DNA of 64,000 bases, taken from positions 62,001 through 126,000 of the forward strand of contig NZ_JBPKBI010000016.1 of assembly GCF_051388935.1 (NCBI RefSeq). The letters are read 5' to 3'. The notes beneath the pieces were generated by a model, which saw nothing but the letters and a program-made list of their open reading frames with translations, was not told the origin of the DNA and did not search any database. This DNA is from Yinghuangia sp035454725. Lineage in GTDB: Bacteria > Actinomycetota > Actinomycetes > Streptomycetales > Streptomycetaceae. Positions 52,219 to 61,548 of the stretch are shown piece after piece. The position numbers and the translations under genes were made by a program. Every line of letters begins with the position of its first letter. The stretch's first letter is position 1.

Positions 52219-53604
52219 CTACGTGAAGTCGGCCATGCTCTTGCCCACATCGGCGAGTGTGGCCGGCTTCGGGTAGTTGCCGGTGAGTTTGATGACGGGG
52301 AGGTTGCACCGGTAGGCGCCGGTGTCGGGCTTGAAGTCCGCGGGCTTCCAGCCGTCGGGGCTCGCGGTGACGATGTTGTTGCAGGCGATCGGGGCGTCCG
52401 AGACCGACAGGTCCAAGGGTGCCTGGAGTCCGCCGGCGGTCCAGGCCTTCTCCTTCAGTGCGGCTTCGTACACGCACTTGCGTGTGAGCTGGTCACCGCA
52501 TGTCGAGGCCGACTTGGCGAACAGCAGCCAGGACGAGAACGCGCGGACGGATCCGAGCCCCACCTTCGCCCCGGGCGCGTACTTGGCGAACAGGTCGATG
52601 ACCTTCTGCGTCGCCGGGTTCTGCGCGGCAAGTTCCAGCGGGAACACGCCGCTCAGATCCGCGACGTTGTTCTGGGCGGAGAGTGCCTGGTTGCCGGTGA
52701 GCTGGAGGAAGTCGTCGCCGTAGGCGTTGCTGTTGGCGTCGATCCAGTCGAGCTTGTAGTCGATCGTCGTCAGCGCCTGCTCCAGCTTGGAGAGCTGGTT
52801 GAACGCCCCGTAGAACAGCAGGCCTTTGACGTTCTTGCTCTTGATCGACTGCGCGTACGGCATCCAGTCCGATACCCCCTGCGCCGGGTACAGGTCGTTG
52901 TAGATGATCGTGCCGCCGGTTGCCCTGACACCCTCGTCGGCCATGGCGGTCAGCGGTTTCACCGATGGCGAGTCGCCGGCGATCACGCCGACGGCGTTCG
53001 CCGAGCCGGGGTACGCCTCCTTCAACAGCCAGTGGTACAGCCCCGCGTACATGACGTACGACGAGCCGCCGGGCTGCGTGGACACCTGGAGATCGGAACC
53101 GCCGTTCTCCAGCGAGACGGGTTGGGCGGGGAAGTCCGGCAGCAGGCACGACAGCCGTTCCTTGACACCCATGTTGTCCAGCGCGGCACCGCCGCCGACG
53201 AGCGCGAAATCGTCGCGGCAGGCGTCGGTCATCCGCTGCCGCACCTCCACCAGCTTCGAGTCGTGGATGTTGGCGACGAGCTTGCGGCCGTTGATGCCGC
53301 CCGCGTCGTTGCACCAGGCGGTGAACACCTTGGCCGCGTCGGGGAATTCCTGCTTCTTGGTGAAGCCGACGTCGCTGAAGACACCGACCTTGATCTCCTC
53401 GGCGGTGACCCCCTGGGCCGGCGCGCTCGTCGGGTCGCCGGGCCCGCAGACGCTCTTCAGATCACCGAAGTCCGCTGATACGGCAACCGGTTGAGCGTTG
53501 CCGGGCGCCGACTCGGGTTCGGAGCTGTCACCTCGGTCCGAACATCCTGCCGCGAGCAGAGCGGCCGCCGCCAGCGCGGCGACCAGGGTTCTCTGCGGTC
53601 TCAT
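52219..53604 (-). CDS. Branched-chain-amino-acid-type ABC substrate-binding lipoprotein
   Basis: 461 residues, periplasmic-binding-protein type I (LivJ-like) fold anchored by a lipobox (LLAAGC near residue 21). Seen: EEIKVGVFSDVGFTKKQEF, DAAKVFTAWCNDAGGINGRKLV, which is the usual first lobe, and later VKGLLFYGAFNQLSKLEQAL. It would capture an amino acid, amide or aromatic compound for an ABC importer. No permease or ATPase gene is adjacent, so it is an orphan binding protein. ATG 53604 has GAGGAGG upstream. An IclR regulator lies 560 bp upstream on the same strand. Ligand unknown. Confidence 0.88.
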   Translation of the reverse strand: MRPQRTLVAALAAAALLAAGCSDRGDSSEPESAPGNAQPVAVSADFGDLKSVCGPGDPTSAPAQGVTAEEIKVGVFSDVGFTKKQEFPDAAKVFTAWCNDAGGINGRKLVANIHDSKLVEVRQRMTDACRDDFALVGGGAALDNMGVKERLSCLLPDFPAQPVSLENGGSDLQVSTQPGGSSYVMYAGLYHWLLKEAYPGSANAVGVIAGDSPSVKPLTAMADEGVRATGGTIIYNDLYPAQGVSDWMPYAQSIKSKNVKGLLFYGAFNQLSKLEQALTTIDYKLDWIDANSNAYGDDFLQLTGNQALSAQNNVADLSGVFPLELAAQNPATQKVIDLFAKYAPGAKVGLGSVRAFSSWLLFAKSASTCGDQLTRKCVYEAALKEKAWTAGGLQAPLDLSVSDAPIACNNIVTASPDGWKPADFKPDTGAYRCNLPVIKLTGNYPKPATLADVGKSMADFT

Positions 53605-54168
53605 GGGCTGCCTCCTCAAAGCTGGTCCCAGAAACTGCTTTATGCGGATATGTGCGCTTTGGTTTCGTCGAGGCCCGGCTGCTTCCCCGTCCGGGCGATG
53701 CGGCGAAGCGATGTGGTGAGGGATGCGGCTGCGCGTGATGCGAGTGCGCGGCCGTGGAGCGTCCTTAGGCCGGGTCTTCTTGCGGAAGTGCGGAACGTCG
53801 GGGCCGACTCATGGCCGGCGGTGCCGGGGAAACACGCGGTTCGGTTGGTGGCCCGCACGGGCCCGCACGCCTGGCGGGCAATCGCTCGTGCGTCGCGGAC
53901 AAAACCTGTCGGCTCAGGGACGGCCCACATTGTGATAGCGAAATGAAAGTTGTGTCAACGGTTCCCGGATTGCCGAACGGTTGGTAGCGCGAACGTACCC
54001 GCCGCTGTGGCAAAAGGGGCACAACGGATGTGCGTCATCCGTCCCGGCCGCGCCGACAGTCCTGTCGCCGAATCGGGGCGCGGCAACCCGGGCGAGATCG
54101 GATCCGCCAGAGGCGTGGCCTGGCGGCCGTGTTCCGGTCGGGAAGCTCGGCCGACCGGCCGGAAGGGG
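53605..54168. other. Gene-free stretch
   Basis: About 560 bp upstream of the binding-protein gene. Open frames are short and lack family character. Two AACGGTT direct copies occur near 53958-53985. Nothing else recognised. Confidence 0.45.
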
Positions 54169-55080
54169 TCAGCTCGCCCGCGTCGTCGTCCGCGGCGCGG
54201 GCGCGCGTCCCCGCGCCTGGCGGGTGGCGATGGAGGCGGATTGGGCCACGCGGCGACCGAGGTCGAGTACGTCCGCGACGGGCACGGGGTGCTCGGGCCC
54301 GGTGACGCTCAAGGACAGCAGCACCCGGCCGATCGGGTCGAAGACCGGGGCGGCGACGGTCTTGAAGACAATCTCGTCGGAGTCGGCCAGGCCGCCGAGC
54401 GGGACCAGCATCTCCTGGGTCTGCTGAAGCACCTCGGTCAGACGCCGGACGGCGTCGTCGTCGGTCGGCTCGCTGCGCACGCGCGACATCGCCTTGGTCA
54501 CGGCGGGGGAGGAGATCGGAGGCAGCGGGACGCTGAAGCCGCGGGTGCGGACGTCCGCCAGGACCTCGCGGTAGTACGCGGCCAACTCGGGCGGGAGCCC
54601 GGCGCGTTCGAGCCAGGTGTCGATCACGTCGTCGTCGGCCCAGGCGAGGAAGATCGCGCCGATGGGGGCGAGCAGAGGCGAACGGTCGCCGGGATACCCG
54701 ATGCTCTGGGCGAGCGGTTCGGGCCCGCGGCGGGCGAGGAAGATGACGTCCCGGCCGGCGACCGCGGTGACGCCGACCTCGGCATCGAGTTCGGCGGCAA
54801 GTGATTCGGCCTGTTCGATCGCGGCCTCGATCGCCGGGTGCTGTTCGAGGGCGGCATGGCCGGTCGCGGCGAGGGCCGGGCCCAGGACGTACGTGCGGTG
54901 CTCCGGGTCCCGGATGACGAACCCGCAGTCGCACAGCACCGCGAGCGTGGCATGCGCGGAAGCGATGTTCATGCCGAGATGGCGGACCAGCTCGGTGATG
55001 GTGAAACCCCGCGAGGGGTGCGCGGTGAGGAAGGAGACGATGTTCGCCGCGCGGACGGAAGCGGGGGCGGGCCGGGCCAT
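54169..55080 (-). CDS. IclR-family regulator
   Basis: 303 residues. Residues 10-70 form the winged helix (SVRAANIVSFLTAHPSRGFTITELVRHLGMNIASAHATLAVL); residues about 90-270 are the IclR ligand domain (AVAGRDVIFLARRGPEPL, then APVFDPIGRVLLSLSVTG). IclR proteins usually control catabolic or transport genes. The nearest parallel target is the binding-protein gene downstream. ATG 55080; an AT-rich palindrome-like site lies 43 bp upstream. Confidence 0.85.
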   Translation of the reverse strand: MARPAPASVRAANIVSFLTAHPSRGFTITELVRHLGMNIASAHATLAVLCDCGFVIRDPEHRTYVLGPALAATGHAALEQHPAIEAAIEQAESLAAELDAEVGVTAVAGRDVIFLARRGPEPLAQSIGYPGDRSPLLAPIGAIFLAWADDDVIDTWLERAGLPPELAAYYREVLADVRTRGFSVPLPPISSPAVTKAMSRVRSEPTDDDAVRRLTEVLQQTQEMLVPLGGLADSDEIVFKTVAAPVFDPIGRVLLSLSVTGPEHPVPVADVLDLGRRVAQSASIATRQARGRAPAPRTTTRAS

Positions 55081-55122
55081 GCGGGGAGACTATCCGGTTT
55101 TGGTGAAGCTGAACACTTGACT

Positions 55123-55138
55123 GCAAATTAAGTTTTGC
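55123..55138. promoter_or_regulatory. Operator candidate upstream of the IclR gene
   Basis: GCAAA (55123-55127) and TTTGC (55134-55138) are inverted copies in an AT-rich island right before the IclR gene. A plus-strand TTGACT lies at 55117. Autoregulation is a simple reading. Confidence 0.4.
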
Positions 55139-55389
55139 TATGGCGATGCAATGTCCTCATGCGGGAGGCCGATGCTTGCTGCGCTCCCCGGCGGTCACGG
55201 CCTCCATGGCGCGCCCGCCCCACGGGACGCGTCAGGGGCCTCCCTGCCCTGGGCAGGCGCCGCTTCGACCGGCACGCGAGGCCGGGTTCGCCGTCGCGGA
55301 CCCATCCGTGGACTCGTCGACGAGACCGGCCTCTCGTGCGTCGCGCCGACCCCGGGAACGCCATGTCACGGTGGCCGCGACGTCGGGCC

Positions 55390-56616
55390 TCAGCCGTCGG
55401 CGGGCTGATGCCGGCCCTCTTGGGGCCGGAGGTGGATGTTGCGGGCGGGGCCGTTCCACTCGGTGAACAAGATCGTGGCGTCGTCGGTGAGGGTGCCGTC
55501 GTGGTGCTCGATGATCGTGGCGATCAGGCGTCGCAGAGTCTCCGGCACCGGCAGCTCATCGGCGTGTCTGCGAGCGATGAACGCGGCGAACTGGTCGAGG
55601 CCGAATCTGCGGCCGGCGCGGTCGACGGCGTCGGTCACACCGTCGCTATAGAGCAAAAGCCGGTCACCGGGCTCCAGTTGTTCATGGCAGACCTGCACGG
55701 GAAGCCCCAGGGCCGTGCCCAGGGGATGGGAGGGCGGGCAGTGCAGCGTGGTGGTCCACCGTCCGCCCCGGATCAGCATCGGCGGCGGGTGCCCGTGGTT
55801 GGTCCATGCCAGCAGGCCGGTGGCCATGTTCAGCTCGGCCAGGACGGCGGTGACGTACCGGCTGTCGCCGAAGTGTTCGACGAGGACCCGTTCGGCGCCG
55901 GCCGCGGTGGTCGGCAGGTCGGCGCCGTTGCGGCGCTGGTTGCGGCACGCCGCCACCGCGAGGTTCGCCGTCAAGCCCGCGAAGCTGTCGTGCCCCATGG
56001 CGTCGAAGACCGCCAAGTGCAACCGGTCGGCGGCGACGGCGTAGTCGAAGGCGTCGCCCCCCACGTCGTGCGCCGGCTCCATCGCCGCGGACACCACCAC
56101 ACGGGAATTGGCGAAACTCAGCGGCGGGATCAGGTTCCACTGCAATTCGGCCGCGGTGGTCATCGGGGCGGTACGGCGCAGCCGTGCGTACGAATCGCTA
56201 TGCGAGCGCTTGCTGACCAGCAGCACTGCCGCCAGCGACGCCAGGTCTTCGGCCGTCTGGATCCGCTCGTCCGCGGCTGGGCCCCGCGCGTCGGCGCGCA
56301 GTACGCCCAGGCGCTCGGTGCCGTCCAGGATGGGCACCCACAGCCGCCCGCCCGCCTCGGCCGTCGAAAGGGAGGCGGTGAGTTGGAACGCCCGCCCGGG
56401 GAGGCTGCCGTCCACGGGCAGGTCTGTGCCGCCCTCTCCGGCGTTCGGCCCCGCGCCGGTGAGTTCGCGCAGCACCCGCTGGCGCAGGTCGACGATGTAG
56501 ATCCGCACGTCGTCCAGACCCACCGCCCGACCGGCGTCCGCGATCAGCCGCGGAACCTCCTCCAGATCGCTGGTGCGGCCGGCCTGCACCAGCCGCAGCG
56601 CCATGCTGTCCATCAC
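55390..56616 (-). CDS. GAF-like sensor with SpoIIE-type PP2C phosphatase
   Basis: 408 residues. Residues about 10-140 resemble a GAF sensor (VGLDDVRIYIVDLRQRVLREL, then GRLWVPILDGTERLGVL). Residues about 170-395 are a PPM/SpoIIE phosphatase with metal-binding Asp motifs GGDAFDY, FDAMGHD, YSDGVTDA and DDATIL. Such proteins remove phosphate from STAS anti-anti-sigma factors. GTG 56616 and ATG 56613 are both possible; CAGGGAGGAGG lies upstream. No sigma or STAS partner is adjacent. The only STAS protein in the window (11734) lacks the phospho-Ser, so it is not an obvious partner. Confidence 0.88.
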   Translation of the reverse strand: MMDSMALRLVQAGRTSDLEEVPRLIADAGRAVGLDDVRIYIVDLRQRVLRELTGAGPNAGEGGTDLPVDGSLPGRAFQLTASLSTAEAGGRLWVPILDGTERLGVLRADARGPAADERIQTAEDLASLAAVLLVSKRSHSDSYARLRRTAPMTTAAELQWNLIPPLSFANSRVVVSAAMEPAHDVGGDAFDYAVAADRLHLAVFDAMGHDSFAGLTANLAVAACRNQRRNGADLPTTAAGAERVLVEHFGDSRYVTAVLAELNMATGLLAWTNHGHPPPMLIRGGRWTTTLHCPPSHPLGTALGLPVQVCHEQLEPGDRLLLYSDGVTDAVDRAGRRFGLDQFAAFIARRHADELPVPETLRRLIATIIEHHDGTLTDDATILFTEWNGPARNIHLRPQEGRHQPADG

Positions 56617-56978
56617 CCCATCCCTCCTCCCTGTACCACCATCGCTCCATCACCGCCGGGCGGCGCGGTGACGGCGGGCCGTCGTCGCGCGGATGCCGCC
56701 CGCACGTGCCGGGCGGGACGGGTCGCGGGTCGGTTGAAACCGTGGCGCATCACTGAGCGGGGGAGCGACGACCGCTGTGCACAGTCGCGGGCCGACAGCC
56801 CTCGTTCGCTCCTGTCGATCGCCAAGTGCGGCTGCCGGCCGCCCGCTTGAAGATCAACACGTGGGAAACACCCGCTGAGACAGGGGTGTTCGCCGCTAAC
56901 ATGTGCGATGAGTGATCCACCGGGCGGCGCGTTGCGGGACGCCGAGCCGGCGATGCGGATCCGGAAACGAGGTACACG
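56617..56978. other. Gene-free stretch
   Basis: 360 bp between the phosphatase (minus) and the third methyltransferase (plus). A small stem ACACCC/GGGTGT lies at 56868-56889. Otherwise only promoter space is seen. Confidence 0.45.
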
Positions 56979-57827
56979 ATGGCAGGCTCCGCATTCGACC
57001 GTACGCCCGACCAGAATGCGATCGTCGAGGGCTGGACGCCGCCGGAGATCGACGTGTCCCGGGCGCACTCCGCCCGCATGTACGACTACTACCTGGGCGG
57101 CAAGACGAACTTCCCCGCCGACCGCGCCGGGGCCGAGCAGGCGCTTGAGGCGTTCCCCCACCTGAAGGTCGGTGCGCAGGCGAACCGCGCGTTCCTGCTG
57201 CGGCTGGTCCGTCGCCTTGCCGGCATGGGAGTGGACCAGTTCCTCGACATCGGCACCGGCATACCGATCGAAGGCCGCAACACCCACGACGCGGCGCAGG
57301 CGATCATCCCCGCCTCCCGGGTGGTCTACGTCGACAACGACCCGATTGTCCTCGCCCACGCCCGCGCGCTGTTGACCAGTAATCCGGCCGGCGCGACCGC
57401 GTACATCGACGCGGACGTGCGCGACCCGGAGTCGATCCTCGGCCACCCCAAGCTCACCTCGACACTCGACCTGGACCGGCCGCTGGCGATGCTCCTGATC
57501 GCCGTCCTGCCCTTCGTTCCGGACAAGCCCGCGGAGACCCTGGCCCAGCTCACCGACCGCCTGCCGTCGGGCAGCTATCTGGGGCTCTCACACCTGACCG
57601 CCGACAACGACCCGGCCGGCGTGGGACGCCTCGTCGACACGTACCGGCAGACGGGCATCAACACCCAGGCGCTGACGCGTGCCGAAGTGGCGGATCTCGT
57701 CCCGGACGGCTGGGAGATCGTGGAGCCGGGTGTGCAGATCCTGTCGCAGTGGCTCCCCGACGCCGACGCCCCGGCGCCGGACCCGGTGCACGTTCCCGCG
57801 TACGGGCTTCTGGCGCGCAAACTCTGA
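56979..57827 (+). CDS. SAM-dependent methyltransferase, PF04672 type, copy 3
   Basis: 282 residues, same family as copies at 27328 and 40159 but more diverged: HSARMYDYYLGGKTNF, FLDIGTGIPIEGRNTHDAAQ for the SAM loop, VVYVDNDPIVLAHARALL, and AYGLLARKL at the end. ATG 56979 has ACGAGG upstream. It has no close link to copies 1 and 2, which are almost identical to each other. Substrate unknown. Confidence 0.87.
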   Translation: MAGSAFDRTPDQNAIVEGWTPPEIDVSRAHSARMYDYYLGGKTNFPADRAGAEQALEAFPHLKVGAQANRAFLLRLVRRLAGMGVDQFLDIGTGIPIEGRNTHDAAQAIIPASRVVYVDNDPIVLAHARALLTSNPAGATAYIDADVRDPESILGHPKLTSTLDLDRPLAMLLIAVLPFVPDKPAETLAQLTDRLPSGSYLGLSHLTADNDPAGVGRLVDTYRQTGINTQALTRAEVADLVPDGWEIVEPGVQILSQWLPDADAPAPDPVHVPAYGLLARKL

Positions 57828-58086
57828 GGCGAGAGGCCAAGGAGGCGGCCGGCTTCCGGACCTCCGGAAGCACGGTGAAGTCGTGCGTCGCGGCGTCGAG
57901 TTGACGACGTCGGTCTCGAACAGCCAGATCGGACACCGCTCTTCGCCCTCCTCGCCGACTACATCGCCGAGTCGGGGGAGTGAGGCTTGTGCGAGGCAGT
58001 CGATGACAGGACCCCGTGCAGTTCGGCCTTCTACATATGAGTAGATTCATGTCGGCGACCCGGATCAGCGACGATCGGAGGCAGAC
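57828..58086. other. Short stretch with a possible gene fragment
   Basis: A plus-strand frame ending at TGA 57981 reads VDDVGLEQPDRTPLFALLADYIAESGE, a plausible C-terminal helix, but it has no start or family. Probably a remnant. Confidence 0.25.
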
Positions 58087-58287
58087 ATGGAGTGGGAGTC
58101 GACCGTGCTCGCCGGAGGCCCTGCCGACGGGCTGACCGTACGCGTCGCGGATCGTCCGCCGGTCATCCAGGTCGTCTACCCGTGCCAAGTCGACGACTCG
58201 GTGGACGTCCAGGTGCAGGCGCTGTACGTCTACCGCCGCGGGGTCGGCAACCCGCTCACGTACGCCTTCGACGCGGCCACCCCGTGA
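58087..58287 (+). CDS. Small hypothetical protein
   Basis: 66 residues with CGGAGGCAGAC before ATG 58087. Beta-strand-like alternation (GLTVRVADRPPVIQVVYP, then VQVQALYVYRR). No signal, membrane helix or family recognised. Good ribosome site and codon bias support it. Confidence 0.55.
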   Translation: MEWESTVLAGGPADGLTVRVADRPPVIQVVYPCQVDDSVDVQVQALYVYRRGVGNPLTYAFDAATP

Positions 58288-58419
58288 GCCGCCGTCCCGC
58301 AGCGACGTCGACCTCCTGATTCGCCGAACACCGTCGGAACGCCGCCGAGGCGGGGTGGATCATCGCCTCGGCCGAGTCTGTGTCGTCCCCCGAGCAACCG
58401 CCGAGCCGTCGGGCCCGGT

Positions 58420-58869
58420 TCACCCGGCCAATCGGCCGAGCAGGGTTGCCAGTTGGCGTCGTTCCGAGGCGGTGAGCGCGCCGAACGGCTGGGCACCCGC
58501 GGCGAGTTCCTCGGCATCGGCGAGGCGCTCACGTCCGCCGTCGGTCAGGTGTACGGCGTGCGCACGGCGGTCGCGCGGATCCGGTCGGCGCTCGGCCAGG
58601 CCTTGGCGCTCAAGCTCGTCCAGGATGCGGACCATCGCCGACTTCTCGACGCCGAGGCTGTCGATGAGGCGGCGCTGACTCGCCGGCCCCAGGCGCCGCA
58701 GCGCCAACAGCACGCTGAAATGCCGGGATTCGAGCCCGGACTGTCGCAACACCTCGTCGAACAAAGAGCGGCACCGGAAGTGGGCCGAGGCCAAAAGCCG
58801 CCCCAGTGCCTCGTCGTCCGCGACCGTCGGGCCGGGCGTCGGCTCCGGGCGGGTGTCTTCCTGCTTCAC
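58420..58869 (-). CDS. MarR-family regulator
   Basis: 149 residues. MarR winged helix (RHFSVLLALRRLGPASQRRLIDSLGVEKSAMVRILDELERQGLAERRPDPRDRRAHAVHLT) with dimerising helices at both ends. GTG 58869 starts 6 bases after a perfect TATAAT on the minus strand, so the mRNA is probably leaderless. It is divergent from an amidohydrolase with a perfect GTCTCA/TGAGAC palindrome between, the expected MarR autoregulatory layout. The ligand is probably an aromatic acid, by analogy. Confidence 0.88.
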   Translation of the reverse strand: MKQEDTRPEPTPGPTVADDEALGRLLASAHFRCRSLFDEVLRQSGLESRHFSVLLALRRLGPASQRRLIDSLGVEKSAMVRILDELERQGLAERRPDPRDRRAHAVHLTDGGRERLADAEELAAGAQPFGALTASERRQLATLLGRLAG

Positions 58870-58875
58870 CGTCGC

Positions 58876-58910
58876 ATTATAGGGACGGCTGCTATAGTCT
58901 CACTTGAGAC
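58876..58910. promoter_or_regulatory. MarR operator and consensus -10
   Basis: Minus-strand TATAAT at 58876-58881 serves the MarR gene. Palindrome arms GTCTCA (58897-58902) and TGAGAC (58905-58910) lie next to it in the divergent promoter of the amidohydrolase. Confidence 0.75.
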
Positions 58911-58941
58911 ATTCTTATTCCGGCCGATAGGAGCGGCAGTC

Positions 58942-60066
58942 ATGGACCTCGACCGCACACCCACCGCACACCGAGCGTCGTTGTCACGCCGAAGGCTCCT
59001 GGTGACCGCGGCCGCTTCGGCAGCGGGACTGAGCGCCGCCGCAGGAGACGCACAAGCCGCGCCTGCCGGGCAGGCTCAGGCGGAGACCGAGGACCGTGGC
59101 GGGGGCGACGCTTCCGGGCAACGGATCGACGTCCACCACCACGCCGTCCCCTCCGACCTGGCCGACTGGCTCGTGCGCGAACAAATCCTTCCCCCGGAGC
59201 GCGACACGTGGCCGTTGTGGGCTCGATGGGACCCGCGGACGACGGAAGACGTGCTGGAGGCCAACGGCATCGCCGTCGGAGTCGCGTCGACACCCGTGCC
59301 GTTCGACGTCTTCCGCAGCAAGGGGCAGGCTCGGGCGGGTGCCCGCGCGTGCAACGAATCCCTCGCCGCGCTGGCTGCCGAGAAACCGTCCAGGTTTGGC
59401 TTCTTCGCCTACCTGCCGTTGCCGTACGTCGACCTCGCCCTGGCCGAACTCACCTACGCGTTCGACGAACTCGGCGCCGACGGCGTGCTGATGATGACCC
59501 ACGCGGGGGAGCGCTATCTCGGCGACCCGGCCTTCGACCCGGTCTTCGCCGAACTGGACCGCCGCAAGGCCGTGATCTTCACACACCCCCTCGACATCCC
59601 GGGCGGAGCGGCGCCCGGTGTCCCTGGTGACATCGCGGACTTCCCCCTCGACACCACCCGCGCGGCGATCCGCATGATCGCGGCGGACACGCTCGACCGG
59701 TTCCCGAACGTGTCGGTCATCCTGTCCCACGCTGGGGGGTTCATCCCGTACATCGCGGGGCGCTTCGCCAACGACGAAGGCATCGACCCGGCAAAGGTCC
59801 TGCCCGCGCTCAGGCGCTTCCATTACGACACCGCGCTCCCGGCGTCGCCGCACGCCACACCGAGCCTGTTGACCGTCGCCGACCCCCGACGCATCCATTT
59901 CGGCACCGATTGGAACGCCAACCCGCCGGAAGTGGTCGCCGACTACCGACGAGCCTTCGACGGGGACCCGAGCCTGGACCTCCGTCTCCGCCGCCGCATC
60001 AACCGCGACAACAGCCTGGCCTTGTTCCCCCGGATCGCAGCCCGGCTCGCGGGCCGCCTGCGATAG
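58942..60066 (+). CDS. Tat-exported amidohydrolase-2 family metal hydrolase/decarboxylase
   Basis: 374 residues. Residues 1-38 are a twin-arginine signal (SRRRLLVTAAASAAGLSAAA). The barrel has the metal motif IDVHHHAVP near its N-terminus, HPLDIPGG, ILSHAGGFIPYIAGRF and the late Asp in FGTDWNANPPE, as in ACMSD, 6-methylsalicylate and gamma-resorcylate decarboxylases. An extracellular role is unusual for these otherwise cytoplasmic enzymes. ATG 58942 follows AGGAG. It is divergent from a MarR regulator with a clear operator, suggesting induction by an aromatic acid. Hydrolase versus decarboxylase cannot be settled here. Confidence 0.85.
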   Translation: MDLDRTPTAHRASLSRRRLLVTAAASAAGLSAAAGDAQAAPAGQAQAETEDRGGGDASGQRIDVHHHAVPSDLADWLVREQILPPERDTWPLWARWDPRTTEDVLEANGIAVGVASTPVPFDVFRSKGQARAGARACNESLAALAAEKPSRFGFFAYLPLPYVDLALAELTYAFDELGADGVLMMTHAGERYLGDPAFDPVFAELDRRKAVIFTHPLDIPGGAAPGVPGDIADFPLDTTRAAIRMIAADTLDRFPNVSVILSHAGGFIPYIAGRFANDEGIDPAKVLPALRRFHYDTALPASPHATPSLLTVADPRRIHFGTDWNANPPEVVADYRRAFDGDPSLDLRLRRRINRDNSLALFPRIAARLAGRLR

Positions 60067-60144
60067 CAGGCCCTTTGCGACGGCGTCCAATGCGGCGCCG
60101 GACACGCAACCCCCCGAGACCGCCTGCGGACCCGTCATACACGG

Positions 60145-60366
60145 TCAAACCTTGTTCACCAACGCCAGGAACTCCTCGAAGCCGATCGAACCGGAGCCGT
60201 CCGCGTCGTAGCTGCGCAGCAACTGCTCGGCACCGGCGGCTTCCGCTTCGCGCCCGACGTCGCGCAGCGCCGCCATCAACTCCTTCGCATTGAGGAATCC
60301 GTCATTGTCGACGTCGTGCCGTTGGAAGACCTCGAAATATCGGACGCGGTCGTCGTGGGTCGTCAT
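60145..60366 (-). CDS. Small EF-hand calcium-binding protein
   Basis: 73 residues with two canonical EF-hand loops: DVDNDGFLNAKE and DADGSGSIGFEE, each with Asp at 1, 3 and Gly at 6 and Glu at 12. The pair forms one calmodulin-like lobe. ATG 60366 has GAGGAG upstream. Cytoplasmic; a calcium buffer or sensor by family. Neighbours give no target. Confidence 0.88.
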   Translation of the reverse strand: MTTHDDRVRYFEVFQRHDVDNDGFLNAKELMAALRDVGREAEAAGAEQLLRSYDADGSGSIGFEEFLALVNKV

Positions 60367-60633
60367 CGCCGGTTGCTCCTCACTGTGCGGCGGAATCGCG
60401 GGACCGCGCGACGCGGGCCGGAGGCCGCGCGCATCGGCCGCCTCCACGGCTGCCCCGCCGACCGCCGGCCACACGCAGGAGGCCCCGGCGAACGGCGTCC
60501 CCGCCGACGCACGATTCGACCGGTGGGGAGCCGGTTCCCCGTCGCAGCCGCCGGGTCGCCCGCAGCGGCGGGCGGCTGAACCAGGCCGGACCCGGGTCCC
60601 CACGCCGCAGCCGGCCCGGGTACGTTCATCGTC

Positions 60634-61437
60634 GTGCGGATCATCTCTCTCAACGCCTGGGGCGGCGCGATGTTCGACGAACTCGCACGCTGGATCGACA
60701 CATGCGACGCCGACATCCTGTGCCTCCAAGAGGTGACCCACACCCCGGGCGTCGGCGGCTGGACGCGATTCGACGACCCCGAGCGATCGCTGCCTCAGCG
60801 AGCCAACCTCCTCGCCGATGTCCGCTCGCGGCTTCCCCGGCACCACGGGCTCTTCGCCACCGGCGACGCCGGACCGGTCCAGGACCAGGAAGAACGTTGG
60901 CACCAGGAGGACTTCGGGCTCGCGACGTTTGCCGACGAGACACTCGCCCTCGTCGGAACGCACACGGCGTTCATCCACGGCGAATACACCGAGTACCACG
61001 ACGCATGGCCCGCGGACGACCGGCCCCGCGTCGCCCTGGCGGTGCGCGTCTTCGACCGCCGGGCACGCCGGTTCGTCACCGTCGTCAACCTCCACGGCCT
61101 GCGGGACGCGAACGGGAAGGTCGACACCCCCGCCCGGCACGCGCAGGCCGAGCGGCTTGCGGGCCTGGTCACCGATGCGCGCGAGGACGGCGACCTGACC
61201 GTGGTGTGCGGCGACTTCAACCTGCTCCCCGACAGCCGGACCTTCGAGACGCTCGCCGCAGTCGGACTGACCGACCTCGTCCGGGACGCCGACACCCGTA
61301 CCTCCCGCTACCCCAAACCGGTGCGGCACGCGAGCTATCTGCTTGTCTCCGACCCCGACGCCGTCGCCAAGTTCGAGATCGCGGCCGCACCCGAGGTCTC
61401 CGACCACCGGGCGCTGGTCCTCGACCTCCACGGGTAG
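60634..61437 (+). CDS. Endonuclease/exonuclease/phosphatase family protein
   Basis: 267 residues of the DNase I/ExoIII-like superfamily: MRIISLNAWGG opening with Asn, LCLQEV with the metal-binding Glu, VVNLHGLRDANGK, VVCGDFNLLPDS with D/N catalytic pair, and SDHRALVLDL with the final Asp-His. Substrate may be DNA, RNA or a phosphodiester; family members differ. No signal peptide. GTG 60634 fits exactly to the first motif. Confidence 0.85.
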   Translation: MRIISLNAWGGAMFDELARWIDTCDADILCLQEVTHTPGVGGWTRFDDPERSLPQRANLLADVRSRLPRHHGLFATGDAGPVQDQEERWHQEDFGLATFADETLALVGTHTAFIHGEYTEYHDAWPADDRPRVALAVRVFDRRARRFVTVVNLHGLRDANGKVDTPARHAQAERLAGLVTDAREDGDLTVVCGDFNLLPDSRTFETLAAVGLTDLVRDADTRTSRYPKPVRHASYLLVSDPDAVAKFEIAAAPEVSDHRALVLDLHG

Positions 61438-61548
61438 GCGGCGTACGACCGTTCCGCCGTCCACGTCCGGGTGAACTCCGCGTGCCCGCGCGAGCGGCCG
61501 GGCAGGCACCAACCCGAGTACGACGTCCGGGCCAAGGAGCGGAAACAC

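Noticed and set aside
57894..57983. Possible C-terminal gene fragment after the third methyltransferase
   Set aside because: Too short and without family character to annotate.
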